NCBI GenBank assembly: GCA_000620205.1
Contig: JHVP01000003.1
Span: 491,934-555,933 of the forward strand
Reading direction: 5' to 3'
DNA from: Geodermatophilaceae bacterium URHA0031
GTDB lineage: Bacteria > Actinomycetota > Actinomycetes > Mycobacteriales > Geodermatophilaceae
Length of the DNA: 64,000 bases
Shown here in pieces: positions 16,813-26,196 of this stretch. Positions within the stretch are counted from its first letter, which is position 1. Each line of letters starts with the position of its first letter. Under the pieces are notes generated by a model. The model did not search any database, was not told the origin of the DNA, and saw only the letters and a program-made list of their open reading frames with translations. A program made the translations under genes and the position numbers.

Positions 16813-17634
16813 GTGGTCGAGCTGACCAGCACCGCCGGTGCCCAGGGGGTCGCCCTGGGCACCGGCGTGCAGATCTCCGGGCTGACCAAGGTCTTCCGCA
16901 TGCGCGGGCGGTCGGTGACCGCGCTGCAGGACGCCGACCTGCACACCGCCCAGGGGACCTTCCTGTCGCTGCTCGGCCCGTCGGGCTGCGGCAAGTCGAC
17001 GATCCTGCGGGTCCTCGCCGGTCTGGAGGAGCCGACCAGCGGCTCGATCAGCGTCGACGGGCTGAGTCCGCAGGAGCTGCGGCGCGGGCACCAGCTGGGC
17101 ATCGCCTTCCAGGACTCGGCCCTGCTGCCGTGGCGGAGCGTGCTGTCCAACATCCGGCTGCCCTTCGAGGTGGCCGGTCAGCGGGTCGACGAGGCGTACG
17201 TGCGCGAGATGGTCGCGCTGGTGGGCCTGGAGGGCTTCGAGGACGCGAAGCCCGCCCAGCTGTCCGGCGGCATGCGGCAGCGGGTCTCGATCGCCCGCTC
17301 GCTGGTCCTCGAGCCCTCGGTGCTGCTGCTCGACGAGCCCTTCGGAGCCCTGGACGACATGACCCGGCAGAAGCTGAACCTGGAGCTGCTGCGGATCTGG
17401 ACGGAGCGGCCGGCCACCACGCTGATGGTCACCCACGGCATCACCGAGGCCGTCTTCCTCTCCGACCAGGTCGCGGTGATGAGCCCGCGGCCCGGCCGGG
17501 TCTCCCAGGTCATCGACATCGACCTGCCACGCCCCCGCACGCCGCAGCTGCAGCGGACGCCGGAGTTCCACGCCTACGTGGACCAGGCCTCCGAACTGCT
17601 CTTCGGCGACGGCGGCGCGGCGGCCGACGGCTGA
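16813..17634 (+). CDS. ABC transporter ATPase (NitT/TauT type)
   Basis: A 273-residue ATPase. It has Walker [11 protein letters not shown]-loop [10 protein letters not shown], signature LSGGMRQR, Walker [13 protein letters not shown] and the switch histidine in VTHGITEA. The combination of [16 protein letters not shown] and FGALDDMTR is typical of ATPases serving NMT1/TauT importers. GTG 16813 is 4 bases after the binding-protein stop, so the genes are one operon. Confidence 0.88.
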   Translation: MVELTSTAGAQGVALGTGVQISGLTKVFRMRGRSVTALQDADLHTAQGTFLSLLGPSGCGKSTILRVLAGLEEPTSGSISVDGLSPQELRRGHQLGIAFQDSALLPWRSVLSNIRLPFEVAGQRVDEAYVREMVALVGLEGFEDAKPAQLSGGMRQRVSIARSLVLEPSVLLLDEPFGALDDMTRQKLNLELLRIWTERPATTLMVTHGITEAVFLSDQVAVMSPRPGRVSQVIDIDLPRPRTPQLQRTPEFHAYVDQASELLFGDGGAAADG

Positions 17635-17639
17635 CCGCG

Positions 17640-18440
17640 GTGACCCGGCTGCGGCTGCCCTCGTGGACGGTCGGCGTCCTGGGCACCCTGCTCCTCGTCG
17701 CGGTGTGGTGGCTGCTGGCCGTCACCCTGTTCTCCGGGGTGGGCGCGGGCGACGCCGACGCCGTCCCGGCCCCGCCGGAGGTGGTGCGTCAGTGGGCCAC
17801 CGACGGCTGGTCGTTCTACCGGCGGAACTTCGGCATCACCCTGGAGGAGGCCGCCCGCGGCTTCCTCTGGGGCAACGCGCTCGCGCTGCTGCTGGCCGCC
17901 GTCGTGCTGCTGGTCCCGCGCACCGAGGGCCTGGTCATGCAGGTCGCCACGATCTCCTACTGCATCCCGATCGTGGCGATCGGGCCGCTCGTGCTCATCA
18001 TCGCCGGCGCCCCCGACCCCGGTGACCCGTCCGGGACGGCGGTCTTCCTGGCCGCGCTCAGCTGCTTCTTCACCACCGTGGTCGGCGCGCTGCTGGGCCT
18101 CCGCTCCGCCGACCAGGCCGCGCTGGACGTCGTCTCGGTGTACGGCGGCAGCCGGCTCACCCAGCTGCGCAAGGTCCGCCTGGTGGCGGCGCTGCCCGGC
18201 ATCCTCAACGCGCTGCAGATCGCCGTCCCGGCCGCCTTCCTCGGCGCGGTGCTGGGCGAGTACTTCGGCAAGGTCGACCTGGGCATCGGCCCGGCGATGA
18301 CCGCGGCCCAGCAGGGCCTCAACGCCCCCCGGGTGTGGGGCATCGCGCTGGCCAGCGGCGCGGTCGCGATCGTCGGGTTCGCGTTCTTCGGGCTGGTCGC
18401 GCGGCTGGTCACGCCGTGGTCGAGGGGAGGCGGGCGCTGA
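17640..18440 (+). CDS. ABC transporter permease 1 (NitT/TauT type)
   Basis: A 266-residue permease with about six membrane segments. The EAA-loop region is visible at ALDVVSVYGGSRLTQLRKVRLVAALPGILNALQIAVPAAFLGAVLGEYF. It starts at GTG 17640, 5 bases after the ATPase stop, and its stop overlaps the next ATG in a TGATG. It likely pairs with the second permease as a heterodimer. Confidence 0.85.
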   Translation: MTRLRLPSWTVGVLGTLLLVAVWWLLAVTLFSGVGAGDADAVPAPPEVVRQWATDGWSFYRRNFGITLEEAARGFLWGNALALLLAAVVLLVPRTEGLVMQVATISYCIPIVAIGPLVLIIAGAPDPGDPSGTAVFLAALSCFFTTVVGALLGLRSADQAALDVVSVYGGSRLTQLRKVRLVAALPGILNALQIAVPAAFLGAVLGEYFGKVDLGIGPAMTAAQQGLNAPRVWGIALASGAVAIVGFAFFGLVARLVTPWSRGGGR

Positions 18441-19315
18441 TGCCGGACACCCTGGCCGGCACGCGGGCGGCCGCCGGGGCGGTCGCCCGCCGGCGGGAGC
18501 TCCGCCGGGAGGCCAGCGGGCAGGTGCTGCGCGCGCTCGGCCGGTCGCTGCTGACGTTCGCGCTGACGCTGGTGGTCGTGCTGGTGCTCTGGACCGGCGC
18601 GATCGAGCTGTTCGGCATCTCCTCCTACGTCGCCAAGGGCCCGACCGACGTGTGGGCGTACCTGGTCACCGACGACGACGCCGGTGAGCACCTGGCCAGG
18701 CTGGGCGACGACCTCGGCGTCAGCCTCGTCCACGCCTTCATCGGCTTCGTCGCGGGGCTGGTGGTGGCGTTGCTGGCCGCGACGGCGTTCCGGCTGTCCC
18801 AGGGCGTCGAGCACGCACTGATGCCGGTCGCGATGCTGCTGCGGTCGGTGCCGCTGATCGCCCTGGCACCGCTGATCATCCTGGTGTTCGGCCGGGACGT
18901 CGCCACGGTCGCGGTGGTCGCCGGCATCGTGGTGCTCTTCCCGGCGCTGGTGAACATCGTCTTCGGCCTGCACTCGGCATCCCCGCAGGTGCTCGACGTC
19001 GTCACCGTCTACGGCGGCAGCTCGTTCACGGCGCTGCGCACGGTGGCCCTGCCGGCCTCGGCACCGTCGTTCTTCGCCGCCGTGCGGATCTCGGTGCCCG
19101 GTGCGCTGACCGGTGCGCTGCTGGTGGAGTGGCTGGCCACCGGGGACGGGATCGGCTCGACCATCCAGACCGCCTACTCCCAGGTGCAGTTCTCGCTGGT
19201 CTGGTCGGCGGTGGTGCTGGTCACCGCCGTGTCGCTGGTGCTCTACAACCTGGTGCAGGTGGTGGAGAGCATCGTGCTCAGCCGGATGGGGATGACCCCG
19301 CGCCAGGGCAGCTGA
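18440..19315 (+). CDS. ABC transporter permease 2 (NitT/TauT type)
   Basis: A 291-residue permease homologous to its neighbour. The EAA-loop is VLDVVTVYGGSSFTALRTVALPASAPSFFAAVRISVPGALTGALLVEWL. A longer N-terminal cytoplasmic segment rich in Arg (VARRRELRREASGQVLRALGRS) precedes the first membrane span. It is the last gene of the four-gene importer operon and converges with the DUF4396 gene. Confidence 0.85.
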   Translation: MPDTLAGTRAAAGAVARRRELRREASGQVLRALGRSLLTFALTLVVVLVLWTGAIELFGISSYVAKGPTDVWAYLVTDDDAGEHLARLGDDLGVSLVHAFIGFVAGLVVALLAATAFRLSQGVEHALMPVAMLLRSVPLIALAPLIILVFGRDVATVAVVAGIVVLFPALVNIVFGLHSASPQVLDVVTVYGGSSFTALRTVALPASAPSFFAAVRISVPGALTGALLVEWLATGDGIGSTIQTAYSQVQFSLVWSAVVLVTAVSLVLYNLVQVVESIVLSRMGMTPRQGS

Positions 19316-19321
19316 CCCTGC

Positions 19322-19780
19322 TCAGTGGTACTGGTGCACGACGGCGTGCCCCTTGCCCCGGCCCATCAGCCAGCGGTTGACCGGCACGGTGACGACGAAC
19401 GCCAGCGCGAGGGACCCGGCCAGCGACAGCCAGAACAGCGCCGTGCCGAGGCCGGCGTCGATCGCACCGGGGACGGCGAGCATCACCGTGTTGTCGATGA
19501 CCTCCATGACCGCGATGGAGACCGTGTCGGCGGCGAGGGCCACGCCGAGCGCCTGCCGGAACGGCAGCCCCGCGCGCAGCACCCCGCGCATGGTGAGCGC
19601 GTAGCCGAAGACGAAGGCCAGCGCGACGGACAGCACCACCGTGCCGGCGTTGTGCAGGCCCAGCGCCGTGCCGATGACCATGCCCAGGACCTCACCGATG
19701 GCGCAGCCGGTGAGGCAGTGCAGTGTCGCCTGACGGGCCATGGCCCAGCTGACCGGCATCGCGTGCCCGATGTGCTCCAT
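19322..19780 (-). CDS. DUF4396 membrane protein
   Basis: A 152-residue membrane protein with about four hydrophobic segments. The motif ATLHCLTGCAIGEVLGMVIG, with two cysteines and a following glutamate in a membrane segment, is typical of the DUF4396 family. Its function is unknown, but family members often sit beside copper-handling genes. The start ATG 19780 is 6 bases after a TATAAA -10 box that overlaps a CsoR-like palindrome. This supports metal-responsive control. No copper ATPase or chaperone gene is adjacent in the window. Confidence 0.75.
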   Translation of the reverse strand: MEHIGHAMPVSWAMARQATLHCLTGCAIGEVLGMVIGTALGLHNAGTVVLSVALAFVFGYALTMRGVLRAGLPFRQALGVALAADTVSIAVMEVIDNTVMLAVPGAIDAGLGTALFWLSLAGSLALAFVVTVPVNRWLMGRGKGHAVVHQYH

Positions 19781-19789
19781 GACCTCTTT

Positions 19790-19806
19790 ATACCCCTGAG
19801 GGGTAT
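19790..19806 (-). promoter_or_regulatory. CsoR-like operator overlapping a -10 box
   Basis: ATACCCCTGAGGGGTAT is a 17-base palindrome (7-base arms, TGA centre) that resembles operators of the CsoR/RcnR repressor family. On the minus strand its right edge runs into TATAAA, the likely -10 box for the DUF4396 gene, so a bound repressor would block transcription. Confidence 0.5.
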
Positions 19807-19938
19807 GTGGCGCACGGTGCCGCTGCGGCGGGTGCCCACGGTGGGCGGGCGTGCTTGGCGAGATCCGCCAGGCTCCCGGCGATCTTCTGGTGACCTGCTT
19901 CACAGCCGACGCACCGACCGGCTGCCGATGCTCTGTCC

Positions 19939-21570
19939 ATGGCATCCCGGCTCGCAACGGTGCGGACCTCGACCGAGCACTCCGTCGCGTCCGGTCAGGC
20001 GCCGGCCGACTGGTGGCGGACCGCCGTGGTCTACCAGGTCTACCTGCGCTCCTTCGCCGACAGCAACGGCGACGGGATCGGCGACCTGGCCGGCCTCCGC
20101 TCCCGGCTGCCCTACCTCTCTTGGCTCGGCGTCGACGCGCTGTGGATCAACCCGCACTACCCCTCGGGTGGCGCCGACGGCGGCTACGACATCGTCGACT
20201 ACCGGGCGGTGGACCCCGACTACGGCGACGTGTCCGACCTCGAGGCCGTCGTCGCGGACGCTCGCCGGCTCGGCCTGCGGGTCATCCTCGACGTCGTCCC
20301 GAACCACACCTCCGACCGGCACCCCTGGTTCCAGACCGCGCTCGCCGACCCGGACTCCGCCGAGGCCGGCCGCTACCACTTCGCGCCGCCCTCGGACGAG
20401 CCGCCGAACAACTGGCAGTCGCTGTTCGGCGGGCCGGCCTGGTCGCGCACGCCGGACGGCCGCTGGTACCTGCACCTGTTCGCACCCGAGCAGCCGGACC
20501 TGAACTGGCGGGACCCGGCCGTGGCCGCGGACTTCGACCGCACCCTGCGGTTCTGGCTGGACCGCGGCGTGAGCGGCTTCCGGGTCGACGTCGCCTACGG
20601 GCTGTTCAAGGACGCCGAGCTGCGGGACAACCCTGGCAGCTACTCCCCCACGCTGTTCGGGCACGGGCCGGAACAGGCGATGACCTGGAACCAGCCCGAG
20701 GTGCACGACGTGTGGCGGCGCTGGCGGTCGGTCTGCGACGAGTACCCGGGCACGATGCTGGTCGGCGAGGTCTGCCTGGCCGACCTGGAGCAGGTGGCGC
20801 TGTACTCGCGGCCCGACGAGATGCACCAGTCCTTCTCCTTCCGGCTGCTGAAGTCGCCCTGGGACACCGCCGCGTTCGCCGACGGGGTGCAGTCCGCGCT
20901 CGACGCCTTCGGCCGGGTCGGCGCGCCGGTCTCCTGGGTGCTGGGCAACCACGACAAGGACCGGCAGGTCAGCCGGTTCGGCGGCGGCGCGCTGGGCACG
21001 TCCCGGGCCCGCGCCGCCGCGCTGATGATGCTGGCGCTGCCGGGCTCGCCGTACCTGTACGCCGGGGACGAGCTCGGGCTGCCGCAGGCCGTCGTCCCCG
21101 ACGAGGCGAAGCTCGACCCGATCTTCTGGCGCAGCGGCGGTGCGCGGGCCGGCCGGGACGGCTGCCGGGTGCCGATGCCGTGGAACGAGACCGCCGGCGT
21201 CGGGTTCTCCCCCGACGGCGCGGCCGAGCCGTGGCTGCCCATCCCGGCGGACTGGGAGCGGTTCGCGGTGTCCCGGCAGACCCGGGACGGCGGTTCGATG
21301 CTGACCCTCTACCGCCGGGCGCTGGCCCTGCGTGCGGCCCACTCAGCGCTCGGCTCCGGGGACGCGACGGTCGAGACGCAGGGCGACGTGCTGACCGTGC
21401 GCAGCGCCGGCGACGACGAGGCGGTGCGGTGCGTGGTCAACATGGGCACCGGGACCGTCCTGGTGCCCAACCCGGGCTCGGTGCTGCTGGCCTCCTCCAC
21501 GCACGTGAAGGCCACGGCCGCCACCGTCGCGCTCCCGCCGGACACCGCCGTCTGGCTCGTCGAGGACTGA
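19939..21570 (+). CDS. GH13 alpha-glucosidase / oligo-1,6-glucosidase
   Basis: A 543-residue glycoside hydrolase. The GH13 barrel motifs are all visible: DVVPNHTSDRHPWF (118-131), GFRVDVAYG with nucleophile D217, VGEVCL with acid/base E277, and GNHDKDR with D339. The opening WWRTAVVYQVYLRSFADSNGDGIGDL is typical of alpha-glucosidases, trehalose synthases and oligo-1,6-glucosidases. No signal peptide is present, so it acts on imported alpha-glucosides. It converges with the mannitol dehydrogenase gene at the edge of the polyol locus. Substrate is not resolved. Confidence 0.85.
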   Translation: MASRLATVRTSTEHSVASGQAPADWWRTAVVYQVYLRSFADSNGDGIGDLAGLRSRLPYLSWLGVDALWINPHYPSGGADGGYDIVDYRAVDPDYGDVSDLEAVVADARRLGLRVILDVVPNHTSDRHPWFQTALADPDSAEAGRYHFAPPSDEPPNNWQSLFGGPAWSRTPDGRWYLHLFAPEQPDLNWRDPAVAADFDRTLRFWLDRGVSGFRVDVAYGLFKDAELRDNPGSYSPTLFGHGPEQAMTWNQPEVHDVWRRWRSVCDEYPGTMLVGEVCLADLEQVALYSRPDEMHQSFSFRLLKSPWDTAAFADGVQSALDAFGRVGAPVSWVLGNHDKDRQVSRFGGGALGTSRARAAALMMLALPGSPYLYAGDELGLPQAVVPDEAKLDPIFWRSGGARAGRDGCRVPMPWNETAGVGFSPDGAAEPWLPIPADWERFAVSRQTRDGGSMLTLYRRALALRAAHSALGSGDATVETQGDVLTVRSAGDDEAVRCVVNMGTGTVLVPNPGSVLLASSTHVKATAATVALPPDTAVWLVED

Positions 21571-21576
21571 CCGGGC

Positions 21577-23106
21577 TCAGCCCGGCGGCGCCGTCCCGGC
21601 TGGGGTGGCGGTCGGGACCCCGCCGGGCCGGAGCTCGGCGACCAGCGCCTCGAGCGTGGCCCGGGCGCCCCGGTCGTACAGCGAGCGCAGCGTCGCGGTG
21701 TAGGGCCCGGTGAACCGCTCGTCGTCGACCAGGTCGCCGAAGAGCTCACGGTCGGCGATGAACGCCAGCGGGTCCTCCCGCTGCCGCCGGGCCAGCGCCT
21801 GGAGCACGTCCCGCCGGCGGTCGACGACCTCGATCGGCTGCCCCTGCTCGTCGACGCCCTCGCAGTACCGCGCCCACCCGGCGACGACGGCAGCCGACCG
21901 GCGCACCTCGCCGCCGGCGGCCAGGTTGTCCCGGATGACGGGCAGCAACCACTTCGGCAACCGCTCCGAGCCGTCGAAGGCCAGCCTGGCCAGGGTGTCG
22001 CGGATGGCGGGGTTGGAGAAGCGGGAGATCAGGTCGCGCCGGTAGGCGTCCAGGTCGATCCCGGGCAGCGGCCGCAGGGTCGGGGTCGCCTCCTCCTCCA
22101 TGTAGCCGAGCAGCAGCCGCTGGAACAGCGGGTCCTGCGCGGCGTCGTGAACCAGCCGGTACCCGGCGAGCTGCCCCAGGTAGGCCAGCGCCTGGTGGCC
22201 GGAGTTGAGCAGCCGCAGCTTCATCATCTCGTAGGGCTCGACGTCGTCGACGAGCTGGACGCCGACGTCCTCCAGCGGCGGGCGGCCGAGCGGGAACCGG
22301 TCCTCGAGGACCCACTGGGTGAACGGCTCGCACAGCACCGGCCAGCCGTCCTCGATGCCGAACCGGCGGGCCACCTCGGCCCGGTCGTCGTCCGTGGTCG
22401 CCGGGGTGATCCGGTCGACCATGCAGTTGGTGAAGGTGACCTCCTGCTCCACCCAGGCCCCGAGGGCCGGGTCGCGCAGCGCGGCGAAGGAGGCGAAGCT
22501 CCGCCGGGCGACGTCGCCGTTGTGCTGGATGTTGTCGCAGGACACCACGGTGAACGGGGGCAGCCCCCGCTCCCGGCGCCGGACCAGCGCCTCGGTGACG
22601 AAGCCGAAGGAGGTGGTCGGCGCCGCGCCCGGCTGGAGGTCGCGCACGACGCCGGCGTCCCCGGCCTCGAAGCGGCCGGTCACCGGGTCGATGGCGTAAC
22701 CGCCCTCGGTGACGGTCAGGGTGACGATCCGGGTCGACTCCGCGGCCAGCTTCTCGACCACCGCCTCGGGGTCGTCCGGCGCGAACAGGTACTCGGTGAT
22801 CGAGCCGATGACGCGCGCGTCCCAGGTCCCGTCGGGGTGCTTCACCACGAGGGTGTAGAGGCAGTCCTGGGCGGCCATCACCTCGGCCATCCGGCGGTCG
22901 GACGGCAGCACCCCGACGCCGCAGATGCCCCACTCCCCCGCCGCGCCCTGCTCGAGCAGACCGTCGAGGTACATCGCCTGGTGCGCCCGGTGGAAGCCGC
23001 CCACGCCGAGGTGGACGATCCCGGTCCGCACCTGCGACCGGTCGTACGTCGGCCGGCCGACCTCCGGCGGGAGGGACGGCAACGACCGCGGGGTGAGCAG
23101 TGCCAC
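21577..23106 (-). CDS. Mannitol 2-dehydrogenase family enzyme
   Basis: A 509-residue NAD-dependent long-chain polyol dehydrogenase. The N-terminal nucleotide-binding part has IVHLGVGGFHRAHQAMYLD. The signature VSCDNIQHNGDVARRSF and the catalytic KLRLLNSGHQALAYLG are in place. The enzyme converts mannitol to fructose, or an analogous pair such as arabinitol to xylulose. GTG 23106 follows GGAGGA. It is the last gene of the polyol operon, 31 bases after the ATPase gene. Confidence 0.87.
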   Translation of the reverse strand: MALLTPRSLPSLPPEVGRPTYDRSQVRTGIVHLGVGGFHRAHQAMYLDGLLEQGAAGEWGICGVGVLPSDRRMAEVMAAQDCLYTLVVKHPDGTWDARVIGSITEYLFAPDDPEAVVEKLAAESTRIVTLTVTEGGYAIDPVTGRFEAGDAGVVRDLQPGAAPTTSFGFVTEALVRRRERGLPPFTVVSCDNIQHNGDVARRSFASFAALRDPALGAWVEQEVTFTNCMVDRITPATTDDDRAEVARRFGIEDGWPVLCEPFTQWVLEDRFPLGRPPLEDVGVQLVDDVEPYEMMKLRLLNSGHQALAYLGQLAGYRLVHDAAQDPLFQRLLLGYMEEEATPTLRPLPGIDLDAYRRDLISRFSNPAIRDTLARLAFDGSERLPKWLLPVIRDNLAAGGEVRRSAAVVAGWARYCEGVDEQGQPIEVVDRRRDVLQALARRQREDPLAFIADRELFGDLVDDERFTGPYTATLRSLYDRGARATLEALVAELRPGGVPTATPAGTAPPG

Positions 23107-23137
23107 GGGGTCCTCCTCAGGACTGCTGCGTGCGGGG

Positions 23138-24250
23138 TCAGGCCGGCAGGCGCCGGCCGGTGGACGGGGCGAACAGGTGTTCCTTGCCGGGCTGGATGCG
23201 CAGGTGCAGCCGCTCCCCCTTGACCGGCGGGTGCGCCGGGTCGACCCGCGCGATGACCCGCCGGGCGTCGGCATCGGCGCTCTCGGGGAGCTCGGGCATG
23301 GTGCCGTGCAGGAACGCGTCGGACCCCAGCTCCTCCACGACGACCACGTCGACCGGGAAGGAGCCCGGCTCGTTCTCCGAGACGACGTCCAGCGCCTCGG
23401 GCCGGAAGCCGACGACCACCCGGTCGGCTCCCTCTGCGGACAGCGCGCTCAGCGACTCGGTGCTCAGCGGCAGCCGGGCGCTGCCGAGCACGGCGTGCCC
23501 GTCGGCGATCGAGAACTCGGCGAGGTTCATCCCCGGTGAGCCGATGAAGCCGGCGACGAAGACGTTGGCCGGCTGCTGGTAGAGCCGCAGCGGGGTGTCG
23601 CACTGCTCGAGCAGGCCGCTGCGCAGCACGGCCACCCGGTCGCCCATGGTCATCGCCTCGACCTGGTCGTGGGTGACGTAGACCGTCGTCGTCCCGAGCC
23701 GGCGCTGCAGGTCGGCGATCTGGGTGCGGGTCTGCACGCGGAGCTTGGCGTCCAGGTTGGACAGCGGCTCGTCCATCAGGAAGACCTGCGGCGAGCGGAC
23801 GATGGCCCGGCCCATCGCCACGCGCTGCCGCTGCCCGCCGGAGAGCGCCTTCGGCTTGCGGTCGAGGAACTCCTCGAGGTCGAGGATCTTGGCCGCCTCG
23901 GCCACCCGGGTGGCGATCTCGTCCTTGCCCTTGCCGGCGATCTTCAGCGCGAAGCCCATGTTCTCCCCCACCGTCATGTGCGGGTAGAGCGCGTAGCTCT
24001 GGAACACCATGGCGATGTCCCGGTCCTTGGACTTGAGGTTGGTGACCTTGCGGTCGCCGATCAGGATGTCGCCGCGGTCGACGTCCTCCAGACCGGCGAG
24101 CATCCGCAGGCTGGTGGACTTGCCGCAGCCGGAGGGACCGACCAGGACGAGGAACTCGCCGTCGGCGATCTGCAGGTCCAGCGAGTCGACCGCGGGCTTC
24201 TCCGACCCGGGGTAGATGCGGCTCGCCCGGTCGTAGGTGACAGAGGCCAT
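23138..24250 (-). CDS. ABC transporter ATPase (MsmK/UgpC type)
   Basis: A 370-residue ATPase. It has Walker [30 protein letters not shown], signature LSGGQRQR, Walker B FLMDEPLSNLDAKLR and switch VTHDQVEA. The C-terminal 110 residues form the OB-like regulatory domain of carbohydrate-importer ATPases (VGFRPEAL). It supplies energy to the sugar/polyol importer encoded upstream on the same strand. Confidence 0.88.
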   Translation of the reverse strand: MASVTYDRASRIYPGSEKPAVDSLDLQIADGEFLVLVGPSGCGKSTSLRMLAGLEDVDRGDILIGDRKVTNLKSKDRDIAMVFQSYALYPHMTVGENMGFALKIAGKGKDEIATRVAEAAKILDLEEFLDRKPKALSGGQRQRVAMGRAIVRSPQVFLMDEPLSNLDAKLRVQTRTQIADLQRRLGTTTVYVTHDQVEAMTMGDRVAVLRSGLLEQCDTPLRLYQQPANVFVAGFIGSPGMNLAEFSIADGHAVLGSARLPLSTESLSALSAEGADRVVVGFRPEALDVVSENEPGSFPVDVVVVEELGSDAFLHGTMPELPESADADARRVIARVDPAHPPVKGERLHLRIQPGKEHLFAPSTGRRLPA

Positions 24251-24292
24251 CAGGTGCTCTCCTCGTTTCGTGCGTGCATGGGGCGAGACTGC

Positions 24293-25306
24293 TCAGGTCT
24301 GCGGGTGGACGACGACCTTCACCGACTGCGGGTCCCGGCGCCCCGCGGTCAGCGCGTGCTCCGCCTCGGCCAGCGCGTAGCTGCCGGTGACGAGCCGGTC
24401 CAGGTCGATCCGCCCGGCGGCGACGAGGGCGATCGCGGTCGGCCAGGTGCCGGCGTAGCGGAAGACGCCGGTGACCTCCAGCTCCCGGTCCTGGACGACC
24501 GACAGCGGCAGGGGCAGCTCGTCACCGCCCATCCCGACCAGGACGGCGCGACCGGCCGGGGCCAGCGCCCGGAGGCCGGCGACGGTGGCCGCCGGGTGGC
24601 CCGAGCACTCCAGCAGGACCTCGGGCGCCCGGGGCAGGTCTTCCAGACCCGTCGTCCGCGCGTCGACGACCTCGGTGGCGCCCAGTTCCCGGGCGAGTTC
24701 CAGCCGGGCCGGGTTGACGTCGGACACCACGACGTCGGTGGCCCCGAAGGCCCGCGCGGCCTGGACGCTGACCAGCCCGATCGGCCCCGCTCCGGTGACG
24801 AGCACCCGGGAGCCGGCGCTCACCCGGCCCTTGCGGCAGGCCCAGATGCCGACCGACAGCGGTTCGAGCAGCGCGGCGGCGTCGTCGCTGATGCTGTCGG
24901 GCACCGGGTGGGCGAAGGCGGCGTGCACCACCACGTACTCGGCGAAGGCGCCGTCGATCGGCGGTGTGGCGTAGAAGCGCATCGCCGGGCAGAGGTTGTA
25001 CCGGCCGGCCAGGCACTGCTCGCAGGTCAGGTCCGGCACACCGGGCTCGATCGACACCCGCTGGCCGACGGCCGGAGCGGTCACCCCGGCGCCCAGCGCC
25101 GTCACCACACCGGCCGCCTCGTGCCCGAGCACCAGCGGGGACTCCACGACGTACTGCCCGATCCGCCCGTGCTCGTAGTAGTGCACGTCGGACCCGCACA
25201 CCCCGACCGAGGCCACCCGGACGGCGACCTCCCCGGGGCCCGGCTCGGGCTCCGGCCGCTCGACGAGGGCGACGTCGCCGACCCCGCGCAGGACCGAGAC
25301 CCTCAC
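24293..25306 (-). CDS. Zinc-dependent sorbitol/polyol dehydrogenase
   Basis: This 337-residue medium-chain dehydrogenase has the catalytic zinc site GVCGSDVHYYEHG, LGHEAAG and a later conserved glutamate (LLEPLSVG). The NAD site is GAGPIGLVSVQAARAFGA. In the structural-zinc region three cysteines are seen (CEQCLAGRYNLC) where many relatives have four, since the first is replaced at GVPDL; sorbitol dehydrogenases often lack this zinc. GTG 25306 overlaps the permease stop in a GTGA. Together with the mannitol dehydrogenase it points to polyol use. Confidence 0.85.
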   Translation of the reverse strand: MRVSVLRGVGDVALVERPEPEPGPGEVAVRVASVGVCGSDVHYYEHGRIGQYVVESPLVLGHEAAGVVTALGAGVTAPAVGQRVSIEPGVPDLTCEQCLAGRYNLCPAMRFYATPPIDGAFAEYVVVHAAFAHPVPDSISDDAAALLEPLSVGIWACRKGRVSAGSRVLVTGAGPIGLVSVQAARAFGATDVVVSDVNPARLELARELGATEVVDARTTGLEDLPRAPEVLLECSGHPAATVAGLRALAPAGRAVLVGMGGDELPLPLSVVQDRELEVTGVFRYAGTWPTAIALVAAGRIDLDRLVTGSYALAEAEHALTAGRRDPQSVKVVVHPQT

Positions 25307-26196
25307 TTGACCGCGCCGAGCGAGAGGCCCTGGACCAGCTTGTCCTGGGCGGCGAACCCGGCGATGAGCACCGGCAGCGACACCACGAACGCCGCGGCGC
25401 ACATCTGCGCCAGGAACAGCCCCTGGCTGGTGACGAACCCGGTCAGGTACACCGGCGCGGTCAGGGCCCTGGTCCCGGTCAGGGTCCGGGCCAGCAGCAG
25501 CTCGTTCCAGCTGAAGATGAAGCAGATCAGCGAGGTGGCCGCGATGCCCGGCAGCACGATGGGTGCCACCACCCGGCGCAGCGTGAGCAGCAGACCGGCC
25601 CCGTCCATCGACGCCGCCTCGAGGATCTCGACCGGGACCTCGGCCAGGAACGAGCGCATCATCCAGACCGCGATCGGCAGGTTCATCGAGGTGTACAGCA
25701 CGACGAGCAGCCAGATGTTGTCGAGCAGTCCGCTCCACTGGGCGAACAGGTAGATCGGCAGGATGCCGGCCACCACCGGCAGGAAGCGGGTGGACAGGAA
25801 GAAGAACATGACGTCGGTCCACTTGCGCACCGGCCGGATCGACAGCGCGTACGCCGCCGGGATCGACAGCAGCAGGACGAGCACCGTGGCGAAGAGGCTG
25901 GCGGTCAGCGAGTTCAGCAGCGAGGGCCACGGGCTGGTGCCGGTGCCCACACCGAAGAACTGCCGGTAGCCCTGCAGGGTCAGCGGCGCGAAGACCGAGG
26001 GTGGGTTGGTGGCGGCGTCCTCCTCGCTGTGGAACGAGGTGAGCACCATCCACAGCACCGGGACGACGAAGAGGATGCCGATCAGCCAGGCGGCCACCCC
26101 CAGGAGGGCACCGGAGCGCGGCTTGCGCGGCTGGCGGGCCTCGCCCTCGTCGGTACGGGTGGCGGCCACGGGCCCGACGTCGGTGATCGAGCTCAT
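25303..26196 (-). CDS. Sugar/polyol ABC permease (MalG type)
   Basis: A 297-residue permease with about six membrane segments after a charged N-terminus. The EAA motif is EAASMDGAGLLLTLRRVVAPIVLPGIAATSLICFIFSWNELLLA. It overlaps both neighbours by stop-start contacts, so it lies in the middle of a tightly coupled operon. Confidence 0.87.
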   Translation of the reverse strand: MSSITDVGPVAATRTDEGEARQPRKPRSGALLGVAAWLIGILFVVPVLWMVLTSFHSEEDAATNPPSVFAPLTLQGYRQFFGVGTGTSPWPSLLNSLTASLFATVLVLLLSIPAAYALSIRPVRKWTDVMFFFLSTRFLPVVAGILPIYLFAQWSGLLDNIWLLVVLYTSMNLPIAVWMMRSFLAEVPVEILEAASMDGAGLLLTLRRVVAPIVLPGIAATSLICFIFSWNELLLARTLTGTRALTAPVYLTGFVTSQGLFLAQMCAAAFVVSLPVLIAGFAAQDKLVQGLSLGAVK

